From: Pomphorhynchus laevis
Taxonomy: Eukaryota > Acanthocephala > Palaeacanthocephala > Echinorhynchida > Pomphorhynchidae
Reading direction: 5' to 3'
NCBI GenBank assembly: GCA_012934845.2
Contig: WNNJ02003226.1
Span: 24,172-88,171, forward strand
Length of the DNA: 64,000 nt
Shown: piece after piece, positions 30,763 to 40,089 of the stretch
Numbering within the stretch: position 1 is the stretch's first letter
Layout: every line of letters begins with the position of its first letter
Notes under the pieces: generated by a model
The model's database searches: none
What the model was told of the DNA's origin: nothing
The model's input: only the letters and a program-made list of their open reading frames with translations
Program-made: the position numbers and the translations under genes

Positions 30763-31338
30763 TGGAGTCCGTAGTTGTTAGAGTGATTGGGAAAGTAGAG
30801 TAAGATAGAATTATGGGAAAGCAGAGATAGAGAGAGGTAGGGCGGGTGTCGTCTAAGAAAGGGAGGTGAATGAACGATGGGGAGCCGACAGCGATGAGAC
30901 GAAAAGTTACGAGAAAAAGGCGGAGTTGTATGCGGGTGTGGATGGTAGGTCAGGATAGTTGAGCAAGATATGTGGATGTGTGGTCAAAGCGACGAAGACG
31001 TATGAGCACTCGAACGGCGGAGTTTATGATGCGTTGTAGGAGTAGGATGATGGATTTTTGAAGAATTGGCGAAAAGGCTGAGTCAGTAATCGATTTTAGG
31101 GAAAAGAAGAGATGAAAGAAGAGACATACAGAAACGGGAGTCGATAAGAAGGCTGATACGGAGGATGTCACGGGAATTAAGTTAGACAAAGGGACCTTGT
31201 CACGGACATACGGTTTAAGGGAAATATGATCGTCAAAATAAAATCATAAGAAAGAGAGTTTGTGAACTATGGGGATAATTGATGGGTCAAAAGATATAGG
31301 GGGAGTATATATGTTAGGCTGACGGGAGAGGATCAACA

Positions 31339-31893
31339 TTATTTTAAACTTGCTTGGTTTAGAACAAGATGAAGATGGGAGATACGTTTGTAGACAGAAG
31401 AAAGACAGTAGGAGGCAGAAATTGCGCTATTGTGTATGCAATATGCTGGTGCATGAACATGTATTAGGATGTCATCGGTGTACTGCATGACGTAAAAGGA
31501 GTAAGGATTGATAAATGGATAGAGATCGCCATGTATAAGAGAGAAAAACATGGGTCCTAGGACTGATCCTTGTGGGACCCCGTAGAAAATAGGGATGGGA
31601 GGGGAGGATGATGAATTTAAACAGACTCAAAAAGAATGGTCGGATAGATATGAGGCAAATCATGCTACGGAAGAGATAGAAAAGCCGTAATCATAACAAA
31701 GGCGTGAAAGGAGGTTGAAGTGGTCGACGATGTCGAACGCGGAGTCGAGGTCGAAGGAGATGATAACACTAAATAGAGCCAAGTCACGAGAAATGAGTAT
31801 GTCGTTGTAAGCTTTTATACGGGCTATTTCTATGAAGTGAATAGAGCGTAAAGCGAATTGGAAAAAAGGTACAAATTGGATGAAGAGAGACAA
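31339..31893 (-). pseudogene. LINE-D1 RT fragments
   Basis: Three overlapping minus-strand frames together contain motif A (FDLDSAFDIVDH), the region after it (YDYGFSISSVA) and motif C (QYTDDILI). The same series is intact at 58796-59371. Here frames shift between motifs. Confidence 0.7.
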
Positions 31894-32699
31894 AAGTTGA
31901 TTTGTATTTAGATAATGCGTTCTAAGAGCTTATAAAGAGTAGGAATAAATAAAATGATGCAATAGCGAGAAGGAAGTGATTGGTCGAACAATTGTTTCTT
32001 TACAAGGGAACAAACCTTGGCGGATATCTAGTGTAAAGGGAATATACAACTACAGATAGACGAGTTAAACAAAGTGGTGAGGACAGGGGATATCGATGAG
32101 CACATGGATTTACAGGTAGGCAGAGTATCGGTAGATGAGGTTTTGTTGGACAAGGACATTAGGACAGATGATACTTCGGCAGGTGATACAGTAAGAAAAT
32201 AAAAAGTTCCGGAAGGGTAAAAGAGGCGAGTAACAGTGAGATATTATTGAGTGTGTGAGAGAGCAACGTGGATACTTCGGTCTGAAGAAATTACGAATAA
32301 TCATGAAGATTTATGTTGCAAAACGAAAGGGAGAGAGAAAGGATTGAGTTGAAAGTATGCAGAGAGACTTAAAGTTTAATGAATGTTCATTTTATGCTAC
32401 AATAAGGAGCTGCATTTGGTACATAGTAGGTAAAGATGATACCGGCGAAAAGCAAGATAGGAATCACGGAGACAGCATGCGCGAGCGAATATCACGTTTG
32501 AGATAGCTGTAATAGACCAGAAAAGTATGACGTAGTCGACGCTTTTTTTGAACCCGTGCAAGCGACCGTGATAATGAGCACTGAAGGGCAGGAGAAGATC
32601 GAAAGTGGATGTGAGTTTAGAGTCGAAAAGAAATTCAACATCGTGAGGAGAGGATGAGCTTATTGTTGGAGAAGATAATGACGATTTGAGTAAAGAAGA

Positions 32700-32975
32700 T
32701 CAAAGAAGGGCGATATCAAGATTTCTCCAATGGCGAGGTAAGATGGTAGGTGTGTGAGACGGGGAGTGGTTGGAAGTGAGATAAAGGGTGACGAGAAAGT
32801 GATCGGATAGAGCAGGATCGGAAATGGACAGTGAAGTGTAGGCAGCAAAATGACCATTGAAAGAGATGATGTCGATTTCCCTGCCACGGATATGTGTGGG
32901 GGGCAGTGGATAAGAGATTGTAATTGTAGTTGGATAGAAAAAGTTAGTGAGGAAACACTGATATTGGCAAAACAT
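32700..32975 (-). pseudogene. LINE-D1 endonuclease C-terminus
   Basis: 91 codons ending the EEP nuclease: YPLPPTHIRGREIDIISFNG, then SISDPALSDHFLVTLYLTSN. D..LSDHFLV corresponds to the SDH motif that carries the catalytic His. Confidence 0.65.
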
Positions 32976-33000
32976 AAAATCAGTAATTTTTAGGTAAATA

Positions 33001-33106
33001 TATCAGTTTAAAATTTCTAGACACTACAGAAGCAGACTTATTACGTACGAACGAAGTAAAACCGGGTCAATTCTATATATGTTTCAAAAACGCATATTTA
33101 AAATGT
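33001..33106. other. Short spacer
   Basis: Joins LINE-D1 and the hammerhead tandem repeat. Nothing recognised. Confidence 0.4.
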
Positions 33107-33143
33107 ATCATGTATAGTATGTGTTTTATGTGTATACATTGTA

Positions 33144-33201
33144 TTGCTACAACTGATGAGGCTCCTCAAAGCCTAAACGGTACGCCGTCTTGCAGTGTAG
33201 A
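33144..33201 (+). ncRNA. Hammerhead ribozyme, type I, unit 1
   Basis: CTGATGA (33153-33159); stem II GGCT-CCTCAA-AGCC; then TAAA where the consensus is GAAA; stem III ACGG-TACG-CCGT; C17 at 33189, so the predicted cut is 33189/33190; stem I strand TTGCAGTGTAG pairing with CTACAA upstream. The TAAA change removes the conserved G12 and probably weakens or abolishes activity. Confidence 0.7.
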
Positions 33202-33489
33202 AGCATGAAATTCTCTATATATAGAGAAGTCCAACAAGTGTAATAGACAAACCTGGTTGAATCAAACCAAAGTTATTTATTGGTCATCTGAGGATCAAAA
33301 GCGGCGGTGCTATTTCCTTTGTAATTTATTATATTAGTCATTAATTGATCTCGCTAATATCTATTCCACTGAAAAGAATCCACTGCATTGCATTGTCTTC
33401 GAAAGCAGTAGCTACATCATGCAATTAGTATATAGTGAATTCTTTCTGCTTTAATCTAAATATAGTATGTTTTCATGTGTATACATAGT

Positions 33490-33551
33490 ATTGTGCAACT
33501 GATAAAGCTTCTCGAAACCGAAACGGTGCGCCGTTTGCAGTGTAGAAGCAT
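33490..33551 (+). ncRNA. Hammerhead ribozyme, type I, unit 2 (decayed)
   Basis: Same position in the second unit. The core is CTGATAA, GAAA is intact, and stem III is ACGG-TGCG-CCGT. Stem II (AGCTTCTCGAAACC) no longer pairs well and the C17 position is lost (CCGTT). Unit 1 and unit 2 together give the full consensus. Confidence 0.55.
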
Positions 33552-33746
33552 GAAATTCTAAATATAGAGAGAAAAGCAGATAGGAGTAATAGATAGTCCT
33601 GATTGAATCAAACCTTTAATTAATTTATAAGTCGTCTGAGGATCCCAAGCAGCGAGGCTGTTTATTTTGTAATTATTATATAAGTCATTTAATGATCCTG
33701 CTGATGTCTATTGCAATGAAAAAATTCACTGCATATTTTTGGCGAC

Positions 33747-33930
33747 CAGATTAATTATATACAGACAAAGTCTTTTTTTCCAGATTTCATGACTCTAATT
33801 ACTGAATTTTTCAGATTGAAAAAGTCCTAGATTTGAACGAAACGTTTTACATAAAAGTCTCCGTTTTTTGCTAATGTTTATAGTAGTAAAAAATTTTGGC
33901 TATTTACTACCTTAGATATTATATACCTGA
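33747..33930 (+). repeat. PLE-terminus-like sequence
   Basis: TCAGATTGAAAAAGTCC followed by GAACGAAACGTTTTA resembles the GATTGAAAAAGCC...GGCGAAACGTTTT end of PLE-2 (37120-37145, 38625-38660). It precedes a PLE-1 copy. Short and diverged. Confidence 0.4.
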
Positions 33931-34222
33931 ACTAAATAAAGTATATATATTTGATAATAAAACTATACCTATATTATATTGGAATACAAAATTACATAAA
34001 AATCCAATAAAACCTAGGTTCATATGTAGTGCGTTTAAATGTACATTAAAACCACTTTCTGTCTATATGAATAAAATACTTAAAGTAATTAAAGCACACT
34101 TTAAAAAATATTGCAAGGTAATCGAAATTAATACTGGTATAAAACACTATTTCAGTATTAATTCTACAAAAGAATTTTTAGAACAGACAAAAGGAATAAA
34201 TTTTCAAAATATACGATTTTAG
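33896..34222 (+). pseudogene. PLE-1 RT, palm part
   Basis: Encodes KTIPILYWNTKLHKNPIKPR, CTLKPLSVYMNKILKVI and GIKHYFSINSTKEFLEQTKG. It runs out where the duplicated region begins, just before motif A. The first 20 or so codons are flanking DNA. Confidence 0.65.
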
Positions 34223-35865
34223 TACGCTTTATACAAATCTAGATTTAGTAGATATTAAATAAGCTTTAGTAAAATTAATTAATCTTATATTCGAAAAAAG
34301 ATATACACATATTTGTTATAATAATTATAACGCCTAAATGTACATTAAAAAATGTACATTAAAAAATTAATCGTACATTAAAAAATTAAATGTACATTAA
34401 ATTAATTAATCTTATATTCGGAAAAAGATATACATATATTTGTTATAATAATTATAAAGCCTAAATGCACATCAAAACCACTTTCTGTCTATATGAATAA
34501 AATACTTAAAGTAATTAAAGCACACTTTACAAAATATTGCAAGGTAGTCGAAATTAATACTGGTATAAAACACTATTTCAGTATTAATTCTACAAAATAA
34601 TTTTTAGAACAGACAAAAGGAATAAATTTTTAAAATATAAATACATACGATTTTAGTACGCTTTATACAAATCTAGATTTAGTAGATATTAAAGAAGCGT
34701 TAGTAAAATTAATTAATCTTATATTCGGAAAAAGATATACATATATTTGTTATAATAATTATAACGCCTATCTAACAAAAATTAAACCATCAAGTGAATA
34801 TACAAATATGGATAAAATTGAATTAATAGAATCCTTAAATATTTTGATAAATCAAAATTATTTAAAAGTAGGGACATCTATATTTAGACAAGTAAAAGGT
34901 GTTCCAATGGGTGGTAATAGTAGCCCAATTATAGCTAACTTGTTTTTAAGCTTTATAGAATATGAATTTGTTCATAACTGTGTAAAAACTAAATCTAAAC
35001 AATATAAATATATGAAATATATGTTTCAATACATTGATGATATGTGTATTTAATTCTAATAATTTTTATTCAATTAGTGAGCACATTTATCCAGAAAGCC
35101 TTATTCTCAACAATACCAATATTAATGATAAAGAAGGTGTATATCTAGATATGTACATTTAATTAGCATTAACTAAAACTACTATTAATTTATATCGTAA
35201 AGATGACATATTTAAATTTACAAGAAACATATTTTTGCATGAGCATTCATGCATACCATATAATATAAAATATAATACATTAAATAATGAAATTTTAAGA
35301 ATTTCAACAATATGTAATGATATTGGCTTTCTTCAAAATCATTTAAATAATTTAATAGATACATATTTTAAACTAGGTTACTATAAAAATAACATCAAGC
35401 AGAAAATAGTAAAATATAAATCAACACAATAATATAAAGAATAAATTTAAACTCTAAAGTGGCAAATTTTTATGGATGGATAATAAATAATATACTTTGC
35501 ATTAGAATAAGATACTAGATAGTTATTTCAGAGGAAATACATCATTAGCATATTTGGCCCCGCTGCTATGTTGGGTAGAGGAGTTAGGGGCCGAAACCTG
35601 ATTGCATAGCAGTTCCTCCTGATGACCTCTAATTCTTATTCTGATACAACGTCTGTTATTTATTAGTCAATTCATAAAAATGACGTTTATTTTAAATTTT
35701 ATTTTTTATTTTTTTATTTTTTAACTTGATTAAAATTATAGAAAATCTAAAAACAATTATTAATTTTATTATTTAATTATTAAATTTTGATTTAGCATTA
35801 TTATGTTTTGTTTATTTTATAATTATATAACAATACGTAGACTCAGTTAGCTGATTTAATTCATT
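33931..35865 (+). mobile_element. PLE-1 copy with internal duplications
   Basis: RT sequence from codons of KTIPILYWNTKLHKNP through YIDD and the complete tail. Between about 34210 and 34640 the palm segment is repeated in rearranged form: TACATTAAAA units, then the segment from CCACTTTCTGTC onward a second time. The frame is broken repeatedly. The tail and downstream DNA match 25.1-25.8 kb. Confidence 0.8.
34808..35053 (+). pseudogene. PLE-1 RT, motifs B and C
   Basis: SIFRQVKGVPMGGNSSPIIA and KYMFQYIDDMCI. A two-base loss after YIDD, relative to 24650-24670, breaks the frame. The C-terminus continues at 35235-35432. Confidence 0.7.
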
Positions 35866-35869
35866 TTAA

Positions 35870-36255
35870 ATAAATATCACAAGGAATATATGTAGATACA
35901 CTGTTTTTTAACAGATCAGTAAAATAAAAAATTTAGTACAGTTAAGTATATAAATTCAATACTGTATGGTATATTGTAATAAGTTGAATAATTAAAACTA
36001 TAGTCAATCAATCAAAATCTTCATTACGTTCCACAGCCATTCAGTATATAAATTAGTCATAAGAAAGAATTTATTCTATAAGATCAGATTAAAAACATTG
36101 AAAGGTAATTCTAGATAAGCGCGCAAATTGCAATTCTAACATGAATTGCAATTCATGTAATTCATGAATTGCAATACAAATTATTTTGAACAATTGAAGA
36201 ACAAAATCTTTCTGCGTAAGCTGAAAAAAACGTCACATTAAAATGAATAATATCC
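35870..36255. repeat. Segmental duplication, copy 2, with an 86-bp insertion
   Basis: Matches 25496-25790. It carries an extra 86 bp (35957-36042) flanked by the 12-bp duplication AGTATATAAATT (35945-35956, 36043-36054). The insert is AT-rich with no recognisable family. Confidence 0.8.
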
Positions 36256-36284
36256 ATTTTCCATTTAAAAAAATGGAAAATGGC

Positions 36285-36780
36285 ACACAAAAATGTTTAT
36301 AAAGCCAAACGCTGTTGCTTCTTATATACACGCGCGAAGCGGTCATAGCGCTCAAACAAAAAGAAACATGATACGAAATGAAGCAATTCGAAGCCTAAAA
36401 ATTTGCAGTTTACCTTCATTTTTTGAAGAATCACTGATAGAAATCATGGAACGATTCAAGATGCGAGGATATAGGTATGGTGAAATCGTAAGACAGTTTA
36501 ACCAAGTACGAAGAATAAATAGGATTGATTTATTAAATGTTAAGCCAAAGGTTAAAGAAAAGCATATTTACGTACCTATGCCATATCATCAGGCACTACG
36601 AATCATCGGAAAAGAGATACGCTTTGCTTATGACAATATGGATCCAATACTAAGAGGCAACACAAAGCGACCGTGGATTTACTTTACGAGATGTCAAACA
36701 CTCAGCAACATCTTGGTCAGAGCAGAACTAAAAGTAGAAAATTCAATTCGGCACATAAGCCTACATAGATCCGCGCCATG
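36285..36780 (+). mobile_element. PLE-2-like fragment (RT thumb and linker)
   Basis: The frame 36293-37117 is meaningful only to about 36780. YIHARSGHSAQTKRNMIRNE, IRSLKICS, RFKMRGYRYGEIVRQFNQVR and YVPMPYHQALRIIGKEIRFA correspond to HPRSNHPPNQKRSIIYAEAL...RILRICS, KRGYTQREIYRVL and IPYHNGLRTLQRDL of the PLE at 37.2-38.5 kb. It is the same kind of element but clearly diverged. It ends in a Cys-free region at a palindrome; the nuclease is absent. Confidence 0.75.
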
Positions 36781-36900
36781 CGGCGACAAACGATGTCGCC
36801 GCATGGCGACATCGTTTGTCGCCGCATGGTTTGTGGTTGTGATCAAGGCGCAAGCCGAAATCGTTTGTGGTTGTGATCAAGGCGCAAGCCGAAACGTAAT
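36775..36900 (+). repeat. Palindrome plus 33-bp direct repeat with hammerhead-like motif
   Basis: CCATGCGGCGACAAACGATG-type arms of 25 nt (about 36777-36801 and 36806-36830) are reverse complements. They are followed by two copies of GTTTGTGGTTGTGATCAAGG..CGCAAGCCGAAA (about 36829 and 36862). GGC-GCAA-GCC-GAAACG is a stem II/GAAA hammerhead strand. The CUGAUGA equivalent is decayed (GTGATCA). Confidence 0.65.
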
Positions 36901-37082
36901 AAATATTTTATTTTATTGTTCTTCTGCTGCTTATTTACATATGGAATATAATATAATCGATCGTAGCAAACGATCAGCAGTGATGGGTATTCCTATTTTC
37001 TCTAGAAATATATATATATATATATTATCAAATTGTTGCACTGCTGCTGGGACCCTCACGGAGTACTCATATGTATTCATAA

Positions 37083-38709
37083 ATATTAATACACCAGCTT
37101 TAATAGAGAGATATTAACTTTATTCAAAACGTTTCGCCATATATGGCTTTTTCAATCTAGAATTCAGTCACAAGTAACATTTAGTACAAACAAGAAAGAA
37201 AAAAAAACGAAAAATTTAAAATGAGAGGGTATACAATAGTTCTATGTTATACCTGTATGGTTGACATTCAATTTGTATACATGTTCCACATTTGTATACA
37301 TGTTCCACATTGATGCCAGGGTAGTTATCTGTCATTAATTGTCCGACCCATTTTTGCTCTATCGCCTTTCTCTTCTTAGTTTCATGTATGTCTTTTTCAA
37401 TTACTACGTATTCAAATACATCTTTTTTCGTGTGGTGTTGTGTTATGCAATGTCGAACTACCGCATCTTTTTCCGTGCATCCTCTGTTTAGATCGCTACG
37501 GCGGTTGTTTAAACGAATGTTCATTGTTAGACCACTTTCTCCGATGTATTGAGCATTGCACATTGTACAAGATGCACTGTATACAATACCTTTCGATTTA
37601 CAACTGGTTGGTTTGGTAAGATTATATTTGAGTTTTGTAGAGTTGCTTACAAAGTACGAGCTCTCTTTCACATTTTCACAGCATTTTGCTCTTTCTCTTT
37701 TGCATTTTACACATGATGGTTTTGTGTTTGAATTTTCATTCAAGCCGTACAGTTTTGTGCTCATGATTGCCTTGCCTATGCTACTGCCTGAGAAAACTAC
37801 TCTTACATTAACTTGTGGGAGGTTAATTTGCCGTCTTATAATATTTATCGTGCTATTAAGATCGCGTTGTAAGGTTCTAAGTCCATTGTGATATGGGATA
37901 ATTACATTATAGTTGATAGGTACATTTTTAATCTGCAGATTAGTTTCATTTTGTTTTAATTTCGCTTTATGTAATACTCTGTAAATTTCACGTTGGGTAT
38001 ATCCTCTTTTTATCAGATCAAATTTCATTTTCTTCAATCTCTCATTTGCGTCTTGCTTGTTACTGCAAATTCTGAGTATTCTTAAGGCTTCCGCATAAAT
38101 TATTGACCTTTTTTGATTTGGAGGGTGGTTGCTCCTTGGATGTAGATACACTTTTTTTGATGATGACTTTTGATATATCGTTGAATTTAACTTGCCGTTT
38201 TCAAACCATATTGTTGTGTCTAAGAAATTTACAGTGTCTGTAACGTCTAAGGTGAAATGCATTGGTCCATAATTATTCAGTGCTAAGTGGAATTTGTTCA
38301 AGGACTCTCTGTCATCTGCCCAGACTGCAAATATGTCATCAATATAGCGGAGCCATATTAACGGAGTTTTGCTATGAAGTGAAAAGAAATTATGTTCATA
38401 GATATTCAAAAATATCACCGCCAATGTTGGTTTTGTGTTTGAATTTTCATTCAAGCCGTACAGTTTTGTGCTCATGATTGCCTTGCCTATGCTACTGCCT
38501 GAGAAAACTACTCTTACATTAATTTGTGGGAGGTTAATTTGCCGTCTATTGTATACCCTCTCATTTTAAATTTTTCGTTTTTTTTTCTTTCTTGTTTGTA
38601 CTAAATGTTACTTGTGACTGAATTCTAGATTGAAAAAGCCATATATGGCGAAACGTTTTGAATAAAGTTAATATCTCTCTATTAAAGCTGGTGTATTAAT
38701 ATTTATGAA
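37083..38709 (-). mobile_element. Penelope-like element with GIY-YIG domain (PLE-2)
   Basis: Coding region 38475-37216 on minus, flanked by an inverted repeat of about 150 bp. The sequence from TATTGTATACCCTCTCATTT to ATTAATACACCAGC at 38549-38709 is the reverse complement of 37083-37234. The repeat carries GATTGAAAAAGCCATATATG then GCGAAACGTTTTG, a hammerhead-like stem II/GAAA block. Part of the coding region is duplicated. Such partial tandem and inverted ends are usual for Penelope insertions. Confidence 0.85.
37216..38475 (-). CDS. PLE-2 RT/GIY-YIG protein, rearranged open frame
   Basis: 419 codons. Residues 1-16 (STKLYGLNENSNTKP) repeat residues about 240-255: a partial copy has been joined in frame to the RT at SPTLAVIF. 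Then TPLIWLRYIDDIFAVW (RT motif C), FLDTTIWFENG, PRSNHPPNQKRSIIYAEALR, KRGYTQREIYRVL, a Cys motif CVKCKRERAKCCENV, and the nuclease GIVYSASCTMCNAQYIGESG with R-x3-H (RRSDLNRG, VVRHC). GIY-YIG is read as GIVYSA...QYIGES. The RT N-terminal palm with motif A and most of motif B is missing, so the enzyme is incomplete despite the open frame. Confidence 0.85.
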   Translation of the reverse strand: MSTKLYGLNENSNTKPTLAVIFLNIYEHNFFSLHSKTPLIWLRYIDDIFAVWADDRESLNKFHLALNNYGPMHFTLDVTDTVNFLDTTIWFENGKLNSTIYQKSSSKKVYLHPRSNHPPNQKRSIIYAEALRILRICSNKQDANERLKKMKFDLIKRGYTQREIYRVLHKAKLKQNETNLQIKNVPINYNVIIPYHNGLRTLQRDLNSTINIIRRQINLPQVNVRVVFSGSSIGKAIMSTKLYGLNENSNTKPSCVKCKRERAKCCENVKESSYFVSNSTKLKYNLTKPTSCKSKGIVYSASCTMCNAQYIGESGLTMNIRLNNRRSDLNRGCTEKDAVVRHCITQHHTKKDVFEYVVIEKDIHETKKRKAIEQKWVGQLMTDNYPGINVEHVYKCGTCIQIECQPYRYNIELLYTLSF

Positions 38710-38892
38710 TATATATATATAGGATATATCCTTACCAAGGAGAAAGCTATAACAAGGTATATATTATGTTGTTAATCTAAACCAGCCCAAAGCAACGTAA
38801 AAATATTATGCACTCTTGTGTGAGTCCCAACGGCAGTTTCTTAAATAACGAATATATATAACGGATATAGAATCCCTTATATAAGGGATATA

Positions 38893-38942
38893 TAATTGCA
38901 GTGCGGACCGTCCTTGTTTAAGGATGGTCCGCACAGCAATTA
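38893..38942. repeat. Short inverted repeat (23-nt arms)
   Basis: TAATTGCAGTGCGGACCGTC..TT and its complement AAGGATGGTCCGCACAGCAATTA face each other around a 4-nt loop, with two mismatches. It resembles a folded-back end of an insertion. No terminator role is claimed. Confidence 0.6.
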
Positions 38943-39013
38943 GATCTGGTAAAGAGCGTAAGCCTAAGACAATGAATCAAAGTGTCGGAAACGTTTTTTT
39001 ACAATGTCACACA

Positions 39014-39089
39014 GTCATCCGTAACGACCAGTTAGTACTTCATTCTACTGATGAGTGTTGTAGGTTACTCATTGGTCGTCTAGAAGTGA
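39014..39089 (+). ncRNA. Hammerhead-like module, permuted strand order (copy iii)
   Basis: CTGATGA at 39048-39054. Upstream ACGACCAGTTAGTA pairs with downstream TTACTCATTGGTCGT, with cut site GTC|TAG at 39080/39081. TTCATTCTA before the core pairs with TAGAAGTGA after the cut. The GAAA strand is GTAA here. In this copy the CTA end of stem I is TCTA/TAGA instead of CCTA/TAGG, a compensatory change. Confidence 0.55.
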
Positions 39090-39250
39090 CATGGAGACTG
39101 AAAGTTGTGAATCGAAGTCCATCAAACAACACCATTTAGTATAAATGTCGTATTTCGTAAGAAATCTTGGACCGTTGTCTACTCAGCACATCTGTCGACC
39201 ATTAGTCGTTTCGGCTGCCTTGTAATATATTTCGGCAGCCTTGTGATATA

Positions 39251-39302
39251 TTCACCCTACTGATGAGTGCTGCTGGCTACCATCAGCTCGTCTAGGAGTG
39301 AT
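39251..39302 (+). ncRNA. Hammerhead-like module (copy iv), GAAA strand inverted
   Basis: TTCACCCTA, CTGATGA (39260-39266), GTGCTGCT, then CTCGTC|TAGGAGTGA. The GGCAGCCGAAACGAC strand expected upstream is present only as its reverse complement at 39208-39222 (GTCGTTTCGGCTGCC). A local inversion has therefore broken this copy. Confidence 0.5.
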
Positions 39303-39585
39303 AAGAAAGTCTGATCTGCATGTTATCGAACTCCGGTTTTTGGCTACATCTACGATTATAAAACTGAAGCTTTTTAGCTCCCGGAACACTGTTTTACACC
39401 TTTTGCGATTATATTATAAAAACCTATACTATAAAGGTATCCTTGAGATAGCAAGCAGAGACAGCAATTAAAATTTCTGCAGAATATAATTAGGATAATC
39501 CAGAAAACACGTTGTTAGTTTAATAGGCTATGACCATTACACTAAGTTAGCAAATTCTCGGAAATGCCTTTTAAATATATCACAA

Positions 39586-39660
39586 GGCAGCCGAAACGAC
39601 TAATGGTAGTTCACCCTACTAGTGAGTTCTGCCGGCTACCTTCAGATCGTCTAGGAGTGA
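39586..39660 (+). ncRNA. Hammerhead-like module, permuted strand order (copy v)
   Basis: GGCAGCC-GAAA-CGACTAATGGTAG, then TTCACCCTA, CTAGTGA (decayed CUGAUGA), GTTCTGCC, GGCTACC..GATCGTC|TAGGAGTGA. Pairings: GGCAG/CTGCC, GGTAG/CTACC, ACGA/TCGT, TTCACCCTA/TAGG(A)GTGA. Confidence 0.55.
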
Positions 39661-40089
39661 TAAGAAAGTCTGCTCTGCATGTAATCAAACTCCGGTTTTT
39701 GCAACGTCTATGATTATATATAGAATATTATATACATATATAATTTTATAACTAAAAGATTTGTGTTCTTCACCGGCACGAAATCAAAGATATTTAAAAC
39801 GTTTCGTTTATTTAAACTTTTTCAATTGTATGTTAATTATTTCTCAAACTTTTTTCATAAAAAAAGTATATGTATATATATGGTCTATATACATTCTATG
39901 TCCAGGGTCTTCAATAGAATGATTAGTCGCAACATCCCTGCCAGTTCGTCCAGCTCTGGACGAACAGAGCTAGACCCTGGTACAGCTCTGGCCCAGTGTG
40001 AATATTCTACATTAAAATTATGATATCTTTTAATATATATTTATATAATATATAAAATATATCGACTTCCGTTTCTTATGTATCTTCTT
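39661..40089. other. Mixed repeat debris
   Basis: Contains a reversed PLE-terminus-like block (AAAACGTTTCGTTTATTTAA then CTTTTTCAATTG, 39798-39832). A small inverted sequence around CGTCCAGCTCTGGACG (39950-39965) has GGGTCT/AGACCC flanks. No gene. A frame at 39763-40023 crosses these and is not supported. Confidence 0.5.

Larger units (their letters stand above)
30763..33000 (-). mobile_element. LINE-D1 (CR1/L2-like), degenerate
   Basis: A minus-strand non-LTR element. At its 5' side, 32700-32975 encodes IRGREIDIISFNG and DPALSDHFLVTLY, the end of an apurinic-type endonuclease with the Ser-Asp-His motif. RT pieces: IISFDLDSAFDIVDHFNLLS (31660-31893, motif A), VPQG-equivalent at about 31560, and VMQYTDDILIHVHAPAY (31339-31551, motif C). 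The C-terminal piece 30950-31189 is shared with 40.1 and 57.0 kb. Many frame breaks. Its 3' end is missing, cut at the PLE-1 boundary. Confidence 0.75.
33107..33746 (+). repeat. Tandem pair of 346-bp units with hammerhead ribozymes (retrozyme-like)
   Basis: Two head-to-tail units (about 33107-33452 and 33453-33746, the second 3'-truncated). Each starts with ATGTGTATACAT, carries a type I hammerhead, then GTGTAGAAGCATGAAATTCT and GATTGAATCAAACC. No reading frame is present. Small tandem repeats whose only conserved function is a hammerhead fit non-autonomous retrozymes, or the terminal repeats of Penelope-like elements. Confidence 0.7.

Noticed and set aside
36780-37117. C-terminal 110 codons of the frame at 36293-37117
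   Set aside because: They run through a palindrome, a direct repeat and a TA-rich run after the PLE-2 similarity ends.
39763-40023. 86-codon frame
   Set aside because: Crosses a reversed PLE end and small inverted repeats; no domain.
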